DNA from: an uncultured Parabacteroides sp.
GTDB taxonomy: Bacteria > Bacteroidota > Bacteroidia > Bacteroidales > Tannerellaceae
DNA: 64,000 bases
Direction of reading: 5' to 3'
Assembly (NCBI GenBank): GCA_937894065.1
Contig: CALCST010000009.1
Location: 22,730 to 86,729, forward strand
In this document: one piece after another, positions 53,163 through 62,349 of the stretch
Position numbering within the stretch: the stretch's first letter is position 1
Layout: every line of letters starts with the position of its first letter
Made by a program: the position numbers and the translations under genes
Notes under the pieces: generated by a model
What the model saw: only the letters and a program-made list of their open reading frames with translations
Database searches by the model: none
What the model was told of the DNA's origin: nothing

Positions 53163-54764
53163 TCAAAACTCATCCACCTTCAAATCCACCCTGAACTGAT
53201 CAAGCCTCTTCTGCAACCTGTCCTGAACTTCCTTATATTCCGGATTTCCATACAAGTTATTCAATTCATTAGGATCCGCTTTCAAATCATACAGCTCATT
53301 ACAGTTTATAGCCTCACGCTGTTTGTCCTTGTCACCATAGAAATGAATAAGTTTATATTGTTTGTCGCGCACACCGTCATGACGGCGAACCATATGAATT
53401 GCAGGATAATCATAATAATGATAATACAGATATTCCCTCCAATCGGCAGGAACTTCACCGCCAAAAAGAGGAACCAAAGACGTTCCTTCCATAAACTCCG
53501 GTTTTTCAATGCCGGCTAAAGCAAGATAAGTCGGTGCATAGTCGATATTCTGAACCAAAGCATCGCAAGTGCTGCCGCCTTTAATCATACCCGGATAACG
53601 AATAATAAGAGGAGTGCGCATAGATTCTTCATACATAAAACGTTTGTCGAACCATCCGTGTTCTCCCATATAGAATCCCTGGTCCGATGTATAAACAATC
53701 ACAGTATTATCCATCAACCCTTCTTTCTCCAGATAATCCAGCAAACGTCCCACCTGGTCGTCTATAGTCTTTATACAACGCAAATAATCTTTCAAATAAC
53801 GCTGATATTTCCATTTCACCAGCTCCTCACCTTTCAGATTGCTGTTGATAAATTTTTCGTTTCTCGGTTTATACGAAGAAATCCATGCCTCGCGCTGTTC
53901 CGGAGTCATTCTTTCCAGTGAAGCATCCCAGCCACGTATATTCCACTCATTCTTGTAAGCTTCAGTTTCTTTAAGCTCGTCAACCTTAAGGTCATAAACC
54001 AATGTCATATCATCGTCGATACGCATTTCCTGAGTGCGTGCGGCATCGCATCGTGTTGCATAATCATCATTAAACGTATCTGGATAAGGGAATTCCACAT
54101 CCTCATAAAGATCCAGATATTTCTCTTCAGGCATCCAGTTTCTATGCGGAGCTTTATGGTGCACCAAAAGGCAGAACGGCTTGTTCGGATCCCTCTTTTC
54201 AAGGAATTCAATTGCATGGTCTGTTGTCAGAGTCGTAGCATATCCTTCTTCCTTTACATATTTGCCGTTTGTTTCCTTAGTCTTGAATTCCGGATTATAA
54301 TAATCTCCCTGATCCCACAACACAGAGTAATAGTCGAATCCCTTAGGCTCACATTGCATATGCCATTTGCCAACTACTCCTGTCTGATAGCCATGTTGCT
54401 GAAGTATCTCCGAGAAAAACACCTTTGTTGTGTCTATACCTTTTCCCAGCTGGCGCTGTCCGTTCTGATGACTGTAAAGTCCCGTCATCAGGCACGCACG
54501 ACTAGGAGTGGACAACGAGTTTTCAACAAACGCCTGGCGGAACAACATTCCTTCAGCCGCAATACGGTCGATATTCGGTGTCGGCGCCAACTTGCTTATC
54601 GGATGTCCATAGGCACTGATTGTCTGAAACGAATGGTCGTCGCACATTATATGCACTATGTTCAGAGGTTTCTTCTCCGGCTGCTCAGCTTGTTTTGTAC
54701 CACAAGAAGATAGTAATACCGCAGGGATAGCCAGGGTATTAAGTAGTAATGAATTGTGTTTCAT
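53163..54764 (-). CDS. Family S1 sulfatase, Ser-type (lipoprotein)
   Basis: 533 residues. Lipobox Cys21 (AVLLSSC). The metal-binding DD is at 42-43 (IMCDDHSFQTISAYG). The formylglycine motif SLSTPSRACLMTGLYSHQNG has Ser85 at the modified position (S-x-P-S-R), so it needs an anaerobic radical-SAM maturase, not the Cys-dependent one. Further marks are TGVVGKWHM, CLLVHHKAPHRNW and YTSDQGFYMGEHGWFDKRFM. It removes sulfate from host or dietary glycans in the periplasm or at the surface. The substrate (GlcNAc-6-sulfate type is one possibility) is not deducible by eye. Next gene upstream encodes another alkaline-phosphatase-superfamily enzyme. Confidence 0.92.
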   Translation of the reverse strand: MKHNSLLLNTLAIPAVLLSSCGTKQAEQPEKKPLNIVHIMCDDHSFQTISAYGHPISKLAPTPNIDRIAAEGMLFRQAFVENSLSTPSRACLMTGLYSHQNGQRQLGKGIDTTKVFFSEILQQHGYQTGVVGKWHMQCEPKGFDYYSVLWDQGDYYNPEFKTKETNGKYVKEEGYATTLTTDHAIEFLEKRDPNKPFCLLVHHKAPHRNWMPEEKYLDLYEDVEFPYPDTFNDDYATRCDAARTQEMRIDDDMTLVYDLKVDELKETEAYKNEWNIRGWDASLERMTPEQREAWISSYKPRNEKFINSNLKGEELVKWKYQRYLKDYLRCIKTIDDQVGRLLDYLEKEGLMDNTVIVYTSDQGFYMGEHGWFDKRFMYEESMRTPLIIRYPGMIKGGSTCDALVQNIDYAPTYLALAGIEKPEFMEGTSLVPLFGGEVPADWREYLYYHYYDYPAIHMVRRHDGVRDKQYKLIHFYGDKDKQREAINCNELYDLKADPNELNNLYGNPEYKEVQDRLQKRLDQFRVDLKVDEF

Positions 54765-54798
54765 GATGTGTTTTATTTATTGGAAAAGCATTAAAGAT

Positions 54799-56022
54799 TC
54801 AACGTAACCAACGGTTTAAATGATTATTTTCCGTCTCGACTACAAATTTATAGAATTCTGATTCAGGAAGCTTACTCAAATCCACAACATAACTTCCATC
54901 AGTTGAAGGAACAGTTGCAAGCTTTATCCATTCATCCTTCCCTCCTTCTTTGAATTTATTGCTTGGCGCAGCATAAATTGTGACCGGCACAGGAACTGAC
55001 GGATAAAATGATTTCCATGACAAACTAACATTATCGTCATATCGCATAGTTTTCAAATCATAAATATCGACCTTACCGATAAAAGGCATGCCATCCTGTT
55101 CCCAACGGACATCTTGCGGTATGGAAAAACCGAGATAGCGGCAAATAGAAGGGGCAATATCTGTAATTGATAGATTGCCTTTATAAAAGTGCTCATTCAC
55201 CGGAACATTTGTCGAAATCCATGTTGTGCGTTCTCTTTCGCTCTGCCTTCCGTGGTGATGCCCGTTTTCCTCCCGTCCATGGTCAGTTGTCACAACAATC
55301 ATCCATTCCTCATCAAAATTAGCTTCACGATATTTCACTGCCTCCCACACACGTCTGACCTGTTCATCTGCTTTCATCACATACTCGTCGAAAAATTTAC
55401 CGTTACCTTTTATGTGGCCCGCATCATCTGTGTACCAAAGGTAAACCCAACTCATATCCGGAGCATCCTTGCGGATACTTTCAGCAGCTTCCTTCGACAC
55501 TCGTTCATCAATGTCAAAAATATGCAAGTCCAATTCTTTGTTCGGATAATTCACTTTGTCGTTGTCATAGCCATCACGCACATAATCTATTTTCAAATAG
55601 TTCGTTTCAGGCTTTCCTTCACCTATCAGCACCGTACGGTTATCTGTCCAGCTGGAATATAATCCGGTCTTGAAATCCTTTTCCTGCTCTTTTGCTATAC
55701 GGAATATTGTCCAGTAATTATAATTAGGCTTCAGATTATCATTCCCGCCCACATTATGCTTATTAAACCAGGTAGCTGTAAGCAAATTTGTATAACCTAT
55801 AGCGGAGATTGTAGCCGTTTCAGAATAAGCGCCAATTTCTCCTCCGGTAATGGCACGGGAATATCCTCCGGATGAAGCAATTTCATAAATTGCAGGTGGC
55901 TGCAAACGCTCTATCTGGTCGGCAGGGACTCCGTCTATAATTATATAGACAGCCTTCTTTGTCTTGGCAAAAATACCGATACAAAAGAATAATGTAAATA
56001 ATAGGATGCTAATGTGTTTCAT
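54799..56022 (-). CDS. Alkaline phosphatase family protein (nucleotide pyrophosphatase/phosphodiesterase-like)
   Basis: 407 residues from the ATG at 56022, which gives a clean signal peptide (ILLFTLFFCIGIFA-KT); a 10-codon extension exists. The type I phosphodiesterase/PF01663 core shows AVYIIIDGVPADQIERLQPP (first metal Asp), SAIGYTNLLTATW (Thr nucleophile candidate), DMSWVYLWYTDDAGHIKG and VVTTDHGREENGHHHGR. A C-terminal beta domain (about 310-407) is attached. It probably hydrolyses phosphodiester or phosphonate bonds outside the cytoplasm. It lies 34 bp upstream of the sulfatase gene and is likely co-transcribed with it. Confidence 0.87.
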   Translation of the reverse strand: MKHISILLFTLFFCIGIFAKTKKAVYIIIDGVPADQIERLQPPAIYEIASSGGYSRAITGGEIGAYSETATISAIGYTNLLTATWFNKHNVGGNDNLKPNYNYWTIFRIAKEQEKDFKTGLYSSWTDNRTVLIGEGKPETNYLKIDYVRDGYDNDKVNYPNKELDLHIFDIDERVSKEAAESIRKDAPDMSWVYLWYTDDAGHIKGNGKFFDEYVMKADEQVRRVWEAVKYREANFDEEWMIVVTTDHGREENGHHHGRQSERERTTWISTNVPVNEHFYKGNLSITDIAPSICRYLGFSIPQDVRWEQDGMPFIGKVDIYDLKTMRYDDNVSLSWKSFYPSVPVPVTIYAAPSNKFKEGGKDEWIKLATVPSTDGSYVVDLSKLPESEFYKFVVETENNHLNRWLR

Positions 56023-56224
56023 GATATTAATACTGTTTTTTTGATTCTGCACAGCTAAAGTACGGTATATCCTTGATTACAACAAACTTTTTCCAATCTT
56101 GTTTTGCAACTCCCTCGCAACATTCAAAACTTAACCACTATTACTAAGATATTTATGCTGCATGTAACCCTTTTGATTATTTCTTTTGGATTAGTATATA
56201 GTTTTTTTACTTTTGTATGTATTT

Positions 56225-56551
56225 AACATGAGTTCGATGAATTAAAAATGCTAACAGTTTTGGAGAATGGATTATTCCAGGAAAAAGGATATAATTAAGG
56301 CTAAAAGCCTTTTTATAGCCCAGGGCGTGAGCCCTGGGTCACAGACACATAATAAAACAAAGCTCTGAAGGAGCGCCACAATGTTCTGTTATGGTTTCGT
56401 CGTTAATAGAGGGTCGCTCTTTCAGAGCTTAGAACGGATGGTGGTTGTATTTACCCAGGGCTCACGCCCTGGGCTATACAAATCAGGCAAATGCCTGATT
56501 TGACAAGGCTTTCAGCCTTGATTGATAGATCAGATTCGTCGAACTCACGTT
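56225..56551. mobile_element. MITE-like element, copy B (327 bp)
   Basis: Ends AACATGAGTTCGATGAATTA (56225-56244) and AGATTCGTCGAACTCACGTT (56532-56551) are inverted repeats; the 4-bp sequence attt flanks both sides (56221-56224 and 56552-56555). The interior follows copy A block by block: cccagggcgtgagccctggg, agctctgaaggagcgccac facing gggtcgctctttcagagct, cccagggctcacgccctggg, aatcaggcaaatgcctgatt, aaggctttcagccttg. No coding capacity. Confidence 0.82.
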
Positions 56552-56611
56552 ATTTAAATTAAAAAATAGTTGTCACTCACCTTGCCAACTTGTTAACTCA
56601 TCAAATACAAT

Positions 56612-57019
56612 ATGACAATTTCAGAATTTCTACAGAACGACCGCTTCGCCGTAAATGCTGGCGTTGAATTATTGGAAACAAGAAGCGGATACGCCAAAGC
56701 GCGTATGATGATTACACCTGAACATCTTAATGGCGGAGGTGTTTGCCAAGGCGGCGCAATATTCACTCTTGCCGACCTTGCTTTTGCTGCGGCAACTAAC
56801 AGCCATGCAAAACTTACTTTATCTGTGACCTCAAATATCCAGTTCCTGAAAGCGGAAAGCAAAGGGTATCTTTATGCTGAAGCAACTGAAACTCTCAACA
56901 AGAAACGCCTTTCCCTGTGCGAAGTGAAGGTAACAAATGAGAATGGTGAGGTTGTTGCGATTATGAGCGGCTCGGGATATAGGAAAGATGTCCAGTTGCC
57001 GTTTGAGGAGATTGTTTGA
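56612..57019 (+). CDS. PaaI-family hotdog thioesterase
   Basis: 135 residues, a single hotdog domain. The signature NGGGVCQGGAIFTLADLAFA (41-60) carries the nucleotide/CoA-binding loop with an acidic Asp in place as the catalytic residue of PaaI-type enzymes. LSVTSNIQFLKAESKGYLYA and KKRLSLCEVKVTNENGEVV continue the fold. It hydrolyses acyl-CoA thioesters, often phenylacetyl- or other aryl-CoA in detoxification, in the cytoplasm. It is a stand-alone plus-strand gene between MITE-like copy B and a terminator hairpin. An unlinked phenylacetate-CoA ligase would be the usual partner. Confidence 0.92.
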   Translation: MTISEFLQNDRFAVNAGVELLETRSGYAKARMMITPEHLNGGGVCQGGAIFTLADLAFAAATNSHAKLTLSVTSNIQFLKAESKGYLYAEATETLNKKRLSLCEVKVTNENGEVVAIMSGSGYRKDVQLPFEEIV

Positions 57020-57045
57020 TGTAATAGAATAAACATAAAGTTCAC

Positions 57046-57103
57046 GAAGGCACAGAGTTTTTCTCTTCACAACCAATTATTACACTGTGTTCTCTGTGCC
57101 TCC
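57046..57103. terminator. Bidirectional hairpin between convergent genes
   Basis: GAAGGCACAGAG (57046-57057) pairs with CTCTGTGCCTCC (57092-57103), 11 of 12 positions. It is the third member of the CACAGAG word family and lies exactly between the 3' ends of the thioesterase and the 803-residue gene. Confidence 0.68.
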
Positions 57104-57124
57104 GTATTGAAAAAATTTGTCGAT

Positions 57125-59536
57125 TTACTTAACAACTATCCTTTCTGCCTCTCCCCTAGTAATATGCCTTACCAGCACATCCGGAGCATCCTCGCTCACC
57201 AACTCGCAAGAGAATGAAACGGCAGAAGAACCTTCAGGAATACGGGCTTCGCCTTCGGGCTGCACTTCTTCCAATACATTATAATTCTTATCGGTAACAA
57301 CGGCTTTGCCGTCGAAAGTATAAAGCAGATACTGTCGGTCGCTGATTTCGCAAGGGAACATAATCACGCCGTCAGGAGTTGTAAACTTCGGATTCTTTAT
57401 TGTTCCGTCACCATCAACTTTGAGGCGTATCGCATAAGCGCCGCCGTATGGAGTTTCCCAAGCCCAGTCGGCACCGCCCGGCTGTCCGGGCTGCATCTCG
57501 CCAAGGTTGCAAGTATATGTCTTTGATATATTAAGCGGATAAAGAAAGAAATCTGTTTCGGATTTCTTTTCCAAATGCCATTCAGTCTTTGGGTCGCGAA
57601 GGCGTTCGCGCTGCTCGGCAGTGAAAGCCTGTTTTTCGCGCAAATAATCCCAATTATGGATAGCTTCCAGAAGTTTGTCTATCTGTCCGTGGCGACGGAA
57701 AGTATTGCTGCGTATAGTCATGGCATAACCAGCGTCGAAACCTGCCGCTTCAGACATTGCCCATTCAAGGTCCTCAAGAGAAGTACATTCCTGCTTGCGG
57801 TCCGCCAAACGGATAAGGAACCAGCCGAGCATACGAGGGAAAAGATTGCGGTGATAGAAAGCCTGGTTCTTTATACGGCTTTCCACCTGTCCGGTACGCA
57901 TTGCCTCGCCCCAAGGTTCACCCCAGTTTGTGTAGCTGTGGATATGCCACAAGTAATGAGTCAGGCGGCTTGCATCGTTACGCAAAGGATGATTCACCTG
58001 GCGGAACATCCTGTCAACGAAACGAGCCATAGCATAATCATCATGTCCGGTATATGAGCAGCCTTCCAGACCATCAAATGAAATCTGGCACAAACCCGTT
58101 TTGTTCATTATCTCAGCAAGGCGGTCGGCATAAGCATCCTGCAATTCCAAATCCGGAAAGAATGTCTTGTACGGATAATCCCACAATTTATAAAGAGGTG
58201 TGTTCTGTTCGTGAGCGGTAGGAGTTGTACCGAACGCTCCGCGCTTGCAGTTTTTAAGTACCATAACATCTCCTTCTTCCTCTACTTTGCCGTATGAGAT
58301 AAGTTCGTCGTCAATCTGCAATCCGTTAAGCGTCATAGGCATTGCAAACAAATCAGACTTCTTGATTCGAATTTCTGTCTGCTCTTTGTCGAGCGGAGAT
58401 AGAAGGCTCAACGCTCCTTGCTTCAACAAATGTTTTGACGGCACAGGAGTAACGTATGCGTCATTGGTAGTAGTGAAGTTGCTCAAAGTATGCACACCGA
58501 CACCAATACCTACGGCAGCAGCCTTATCAACCAAAGCCTTCACTCCGGCATCGCCACCGGTCACAAAAGATTCGCTCCAGTTGAAGTGTCCCCAATCCTC
58601 AAAAGGTCCTTCGTGATATACATAATCAAAGCCGGCAATCTGAGCCTTTTCCAATATTACATCGAAATTCTTTTCCGAGAAATCAGAGATAAGATATGAT
58701 TTCATTGCCTCACGCGATGTCTTTCCCCATTCGCCTTTCAGCATCGGATGCGGAAGACCTTCGGCAACCTCAATTTCACCGATACGCTGCAATGCTTCGG
58801 ACTGCTGAGAACCGAACAAGGCAACTGCCGCGCCGCGGATTGGTCCGTCCTCGCCTTTCACCGGCAATGTCAGAGATTTTTCTATACGCTGAACCGGACG
58901 ATATTCCTCACGGTCGCGACGACGAGCCGCAAACTGATAAACTGCTCCGTCTCCTGTTTTGGTTGCAGCTTGTTGGAAACCCGGCACAGTGCTTACAGAA
59001 AGAGTTGCCGGTTCGCCCTTATAGGAAAAAGCATTCTGCACGGCTTCAGCATATTCCTGTGGAATACCAGCCGTTGTTTTCATATTCAGCGCCTGTACGC
59101 CAAATGCGACGTTGTTTCCCTGAGCCACACCGATTACATCACCTACAACTTCATTGATTGTAACTCCCATAGGACCGAACAGTATGATATCATATTGCTG
59201 AGGCACTGAAACAGCCTCAAGTCTTACACAGGCATCACTCTCACGATAGCGGAGCGTAATCTTCCCGCCATCTTCCATAGTCAGCTTGAGCTGGTTGCCG
59301 CTTTTCTTCAAAGATACAGGTTTCACCAGCTTTCCTCCTGTTCCGGCAGTTATCACCGGATAATCTTTTTCCTGAAGGATTTCTTTTCCGCAAACCTGGA
59401 TGGAAGAATAATTTCCCTGTTCGTCAACTTTGATTTGTGTGTCTTTTGTTTTAAGCGAGATTTCCTGTGCCCATGTGGTAAAGGCAAACGTAAAACCCGC
59501 AAGCAGAAGTGCTGCTTTTCTGTAATTTCGTTTCAT
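57125..59536 (-). CDS. Putative TIM-barrel glycoside hydrolase-like exported protein, family not recognised
   Basis: 803 residues from the ATG at 59536, giving a good signal peptide (LLAGFTFAFTTWA-QE); a 31-codon in-frame extension has no signal-like character. The N-terminal beta-sandwich (about 24-260) resembles a galactose-mutarotase-like or supersandwich domain (GGKITLRYRESDACVRLEAV). A central (beta/alpha)8-like region (about 285-620) has candidate acidic residues in FDYVYHEGPFEDWGHFNWSE and QISFDGLEGCSYTGHDDYAM. The C-terminus is a beta domain. I do not recognise a numbered CAZy family. A role in glycan cleavage is an inference from this layout. Upstream candidate promoter at 59572. Confidence 0.65.
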   Translation of the reverse strand: MKRNYRKAALLLAGFTFAFTTWAQEISLKTKDTQIKVDEQGNYSSIQVCGKEILQEKDYPVITAGTGGKLVKPVSLKKSGNQLKLTMEDGGKITLRYRESDACVRLEAVSVPQQYDIILFGPMGVTINEVVGDVIGVAQGNNVAFGVQALNMKTTAGIPQEYAEAVQNAFSYKGEPATLSVSTVPGFQQAATKTGDGAVYQFAARRRDREEYRPVQRIEKSLTLPVKGEDGPIRGAAVALFGSQQSEALQRIGEIEVAEGLPHPMLKGEWGKTSREAMKSYLISDFSEKNFDVILEKAQIAGFDYVYHEGPFEDWGHFNWSESFVTGGDAGVKALVDKAAAVGIGVGVHTLSNFTTTNDAYVTPVPSKHLLKQGALSLLSPLDKEQTEIRIKKSDLFAMPMTLNGLQIDDELISYGKVEEEGDVMVLKNCKRGAFGTTPTAHEQNTPLYKLWDYPYKTFFPDLELQDAYADRLAEIMNKTGLCQISFDGLEGCSYTGHDDYAMARFVDRMFRQVNHPLRNDASRLTHYLWHIHSYTNWGEPWGEAMRTGQVESRIKNQAFYHRNLFPRMLGWFLIRLADRKQECTSLEDLEWAMSEAAGFDAGYAMTIRSNTFRRHGQIDKLLEAIHNWDYLREKQAFTAEQRERLRDPKTEWHLEKKSETDFFLYPLNISKTYTCNLGEMQPGQPGGADWAWETPYGGAYAIRLKVDGDGTIKNPKFTTPDGVIMFPCEISDRQYLLYTFDGKAVVTDKNYNVLEEVQPEGEARIPEGSSAVSFSCELVSEDAPDVLVRHITRGEAERIVVK

Positions 59537-59571
59537 GATTAGTTTAAAGATGTTTTTCTGATATTTAAAGG

Positions 59572-59579
59572 CAAAGATA
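59572..59579 (-). promoter_or_regulatory. Candidate -7 promoter box for the 803-residue gene
   Basis: The minus-strand sequence TATCTTTG matches TAnnTTTG, 36 bp upstream of the chosen ATG and downstream of the alternative start, which supports the shorter protein. CTTT lies at the -33 position. Confidence 0.55.
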
Positions 59580-59613
59580 TAGAAAATTGGCGACAGGAAA
59601 AGAGTAATGCGCA

Positions 59614-60393
59614 CTACAAACCTATACAATAGGCTTCTGCCGCCCCGATTTTCAGTTTCGCCCTCACCTTTACGGGATAATGGCGTTCGTCGTCGCTAAT
59701 CCACACCTCACCTGCCGCACGGCTTTGGGTGAACGCCTCATCGTAGACATCTATATAGAAATGGCGGGTAGGATATTTCACTCCGGAATATTCCACGATT
59801 TGCTGTCCGGCATAACGGTAAGCTGATTTGACAACATCACGACCGATAGCTATCTGAAAAGGAATAACCTCGTCAAATGAAAGCTTGTTCCAATCTATGG
59901 AACGAAGGAACATAGTGGCAGAAAGCATATCCAGAAGCAAGCCCTTGTCGGCAGTGAGAACAGTATCCACCTTCACAGCCTTAGGTGTATAGCGCAATGA
60001 TTTTGCTGAGGTTTTATCTCCGTCATAAGAGAAAGCAAGTTTGTCAACCGAATAATATTTCCCCTCATCACTCCTCTTTTCCGAATAAAGCAGGCGGAGC
60101 GACGACTTGGAAAAGCAGGAATATAGAGTGTCGCGCATAGGAAACACTTTCTCGAATATTCCCTGTGTGTGAAAATCCAGAGAATATTTCCATACTTCTT
60201 CCCCTTTATATTTATCTGTTGATACGGACAGGCGAGCCACGCCAGCCTTAGGCATCAGCAAACCCCATTTGAAATAAAGCTGCATTTCTATTGACTCGCC
60301 TTCAACAAACTTGTAGGAAGGAACCGGCGCTTGTGCTTTCACGTCATGAAACAGCACAAGCGCAGCCATTATGACAAACAGCTTAAAAACCAA
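59614..60393 (-). CDS. DUF3108 domain-containing exported protein
   Basis: About 259 residues. The start is uncertain: a TTG at 60393 gives a complete signal peptide (VFKLFVIMAALVLFHDVKAQ), the ATG at 60369 gives a very short one, and longer ATG starts overlap the upstream gene by 60 bp or more. The body has the beta-rich DUF3108 pattern: EGESIEMQLYFKWGLLMPKA, GIFEKVFPMRDTLYSCFS, SVDKLAFSYDGDKTS, MLSATMFLRSIDW and AGEVWISDDERHYPVKVRAK. It overlaps the Ig-like lipoprotein gene by 11 bp. The family is periplasmic, related to half-barrel lipid-handling proteins; function unknown. Confidence 0.78.
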   Translation of the reverse strand: MVFKLFVIMAALVLFHDVKAQAPVPSYKFVEGESIEMQLYFKWGLLMPKAGVARLSVSTDKYKGEEVWKYSLDFHTQGIFEKVFPMRDTLYSCFSKSSLRLLYSEKRSDEGKYYSVDKLAFSYDGDKTSAKSLRYTPKAVKVDTVLTADKGLLLDMLSATMFLRSIDWNKLSFDEVIPFQIAIGRDVVKSAYRYAGQQIVEYSGVKYPTRHFYIDVYDEAFTQSRAAGEVWISDDERHYPVKVRAKLKIGAAEAYCIGL

Positions 60394-62299
60394 GTCCCGA
60401 CATTCCAGGAATGCCGCTGCTGTTGGAGCTATTCTGAGCCTTGCCTTCATCTTTATAGTTTCGTTTCTTCTTTGTAAGTTCCTTAGGTTTGTTCTTGGTG
60501 ATGTCGAGCGGTTTCTGCTTGTCGGCAGGAGCAGCATTGATATCCCATGTTTCCTCAACCTCGAAGTTCTGCATTATCGTGTAAATCTTGGGAGAATAAT
60601 ACACCTTCTCCGGCTGGCGCTTCTCGGCATAATTTCCGGTATCCCACTTGTCGTTACCGTTAGAATCGACAACAAGGCGGGCGAAATACTTGTCCGGCTT
60701 CAAGTCCATAAACAACGCGCCTCCGTTTTTAACCCTCGAATGGCGCACTGGCTGGTCGCTGCTGTTTAGAAGTTCAACGTAAGCCGTAGTGTCAGCTCCT
60801 ATGATATTGATGAACAAATGACCGTAACTGTCCTCTGTCTTTATCTTGAACTCAGTTTTGAAGCCATTGTTGAACTTGCCATACACATTATAAATCGAAG
60901 CAGAATCCACCTCTATATGATATTCCTCGCCATATTTCCATTTGCGGCTGATATAATATCTTAGGATATTAGCAGAATCCTGATAAAAGTCGAAATCCAC
61001 AGGTTGCCACACAGAATCCACCATCATGTCGAGATAGAAATGCTCTTTCTTAAGGTCGAGGACAGGAGCGTCGAGGTCAACAGTAACCGTGTCGAATATG
61101 TCCATTGACGAAGGAGCATCGATATTAAGGCCGATAAACTCGATAGGTTCTGTTTCGCCTTCCTTAAGTTTCTTCTTTTTAGGAGCAGGACGGCGGCGGA
61201 TTGCAAGGTCGAAAGTATCGGTTTGCGGACGGAGAATATTCAACGAATCACTCTTAGGATAAGTAAGTTCAAAAGAAAGAGAATCCCGCTTATACACAGT
61301 TGAGTCGATAAGCCAGATGTTTACAGACTTATTCCCGTCTGACGGCTGTGCAACATACCATTTGTCCATAGCCGGCTCAAAATTTAGCGGGCGTGGCACA
61401 GGCAATGTGTCCAACGGAGCATTGAAAGCAAGAGTAAAGAAACGCTCGTCCTCCCACTTCGGCTTGCTAATATACTGACGTTCGAATTTCTCCTTGAAAA
61501 GGCGAAGCTCGATATTGTCCGGCATAAAGCGTGTATAGCCGATAGTCTTTATAGTATCAATAGTAACGGAGTCTTTCCACAATGTGTCACGACGCGAAGC
61601 AAACTCAAACGAAGGCACAATCAGCGAGTCGGTAAAGGCGATGTCCTCACCCGGCTGGTCAAAGCGGTAATCCCTGTTTACGTCATTAAGGGCATAGATG
61701 CGATAAGTTCCCGGCGCAAGATTACGGATTACGAAACGCCCACGGTCGTTGGTTCGGCTCGTACGCACGAAACGTTTCTTCACAAAGGCAGAATCGGCAA
61801 GGTCGGAATGCACACCGATAGTTATTCCCGGCATAGGTTCCATATTCTCCGCATTTAGCAGGAAACCGGAAACTTCAAGAGAATCCAGCACATCCCCTGT
61901 AGAGAATGCAAACGAAAAGTTTTCCAAAGGATTCTTCTCATTATTGTCAGTAAGATAACTGCCGAAATCTATCGTATAAGTAGTATTTTCCAGCAAAGTA
62001 TCCAAAAGCTCGATATGCGCTTTTTTCCCCGATGCCCTGATTATCGGTAATTCCTTCTGAGGAGGAGTTATAATAACATTCTGCGACGGACTTTCTATCT
62101 GTATAAGTTCATCGAAGAATATATCGACAGTTTTCCCTTTATAATTTACAGCATTAGGAGCAGGCACACTTCCGATGAATTTCGGAGGCTGTTCGTCATA
62201 TGGCCCGCCATTGGGCGAACCGATGTTGGCACACGAATATAATATCACCGACAGCAATGCCGCCAGAAACAGAATCCTTGTCTTTTGCTTGTTCTTCAT
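60383..62299 (-). CDS. Ig-like (Big_5) domain lipoprotein
   Basis: 638 residues. Lipobox Cys23 (LSVILYSC), followed by ANIGSPNGGPYDEQPPKFIG and an N-terminal Big_5 Ig-like domain (about 35-135) with VDIFFDELIQIESPSQNVII. A carboxypeptidase-regulatory-like module (about 145-215: GRFVIRNLAPGTYRIYALND) and further beta-rich domains follow. The C-terminus is basic and low-complexity (KKKRNYKDEGKAQNSSNSSG). This is the widespread Bacteroidetes lipoprotein found with DUF2851/DUF3108 genes; the exact role is unknown. It overlaps the DUF3108 gene and follows DUF2851 by about 50 bp. Confidence 0.87.
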   Translation of the reverse strand: MKNKQKTRILFLAALLSVILYSCANIGSPNGGPYDEQPPKFIGSVPAPNAVNYKGKTVDIFFDELIQIESPSQNVIITPPQKELPIIRASGKKAHIELLDTLLENTTYTIDFGSYLTDNNEKNPLENFSFAFSTGDVLDSLEVSGFLLNAENMEPMPGITIGVHSDLADSAFVKKRFVRTSRTNDRGRFVIRNLAPGTYRIYALNDVNRDYRFDQPGEDIAFTDSLIVPSFEFASRRDTLWKDSVTIDTIKTIGYTRFMPDNIELRLFKEKFERQYISKPKWEDERFFTLAFNAPLDTLPVPRPLNFEPAMDKWYVAQPSDGNKSVNIWLIDSTVYKRDSLSFELTYPKSDSLNILRPQTDTFDLAIRRRPAPKKKKLKEGETEPIEFIGLNIDAPSSMDIFDTVTVDLDAPVLDLKKEHFYLDMMVDSVWQPVDFDFYQDSANILRYYISRKWKYGEEYHIEVDSASIYNVYGKFNNGFKTEFKIKTEDSYGHLFINIIGADTTAYVELLNSSDQPVRHSRVKNGGALFMDLKPDKYFARLVVDSNGNDKWDTGNYAEKRQPEKVYYSPKIYTIMQNFEVEETWDINAAPADKQKPLDITKNKPKELTKKKRNYKDEGKAQNSSNSSGIPGMSGLGF

Positions 62300-62349
62300 T
62301 TAATATAACATTGATAAATGTGACGCAAAAATAGGAATTTCCGTCCGAA

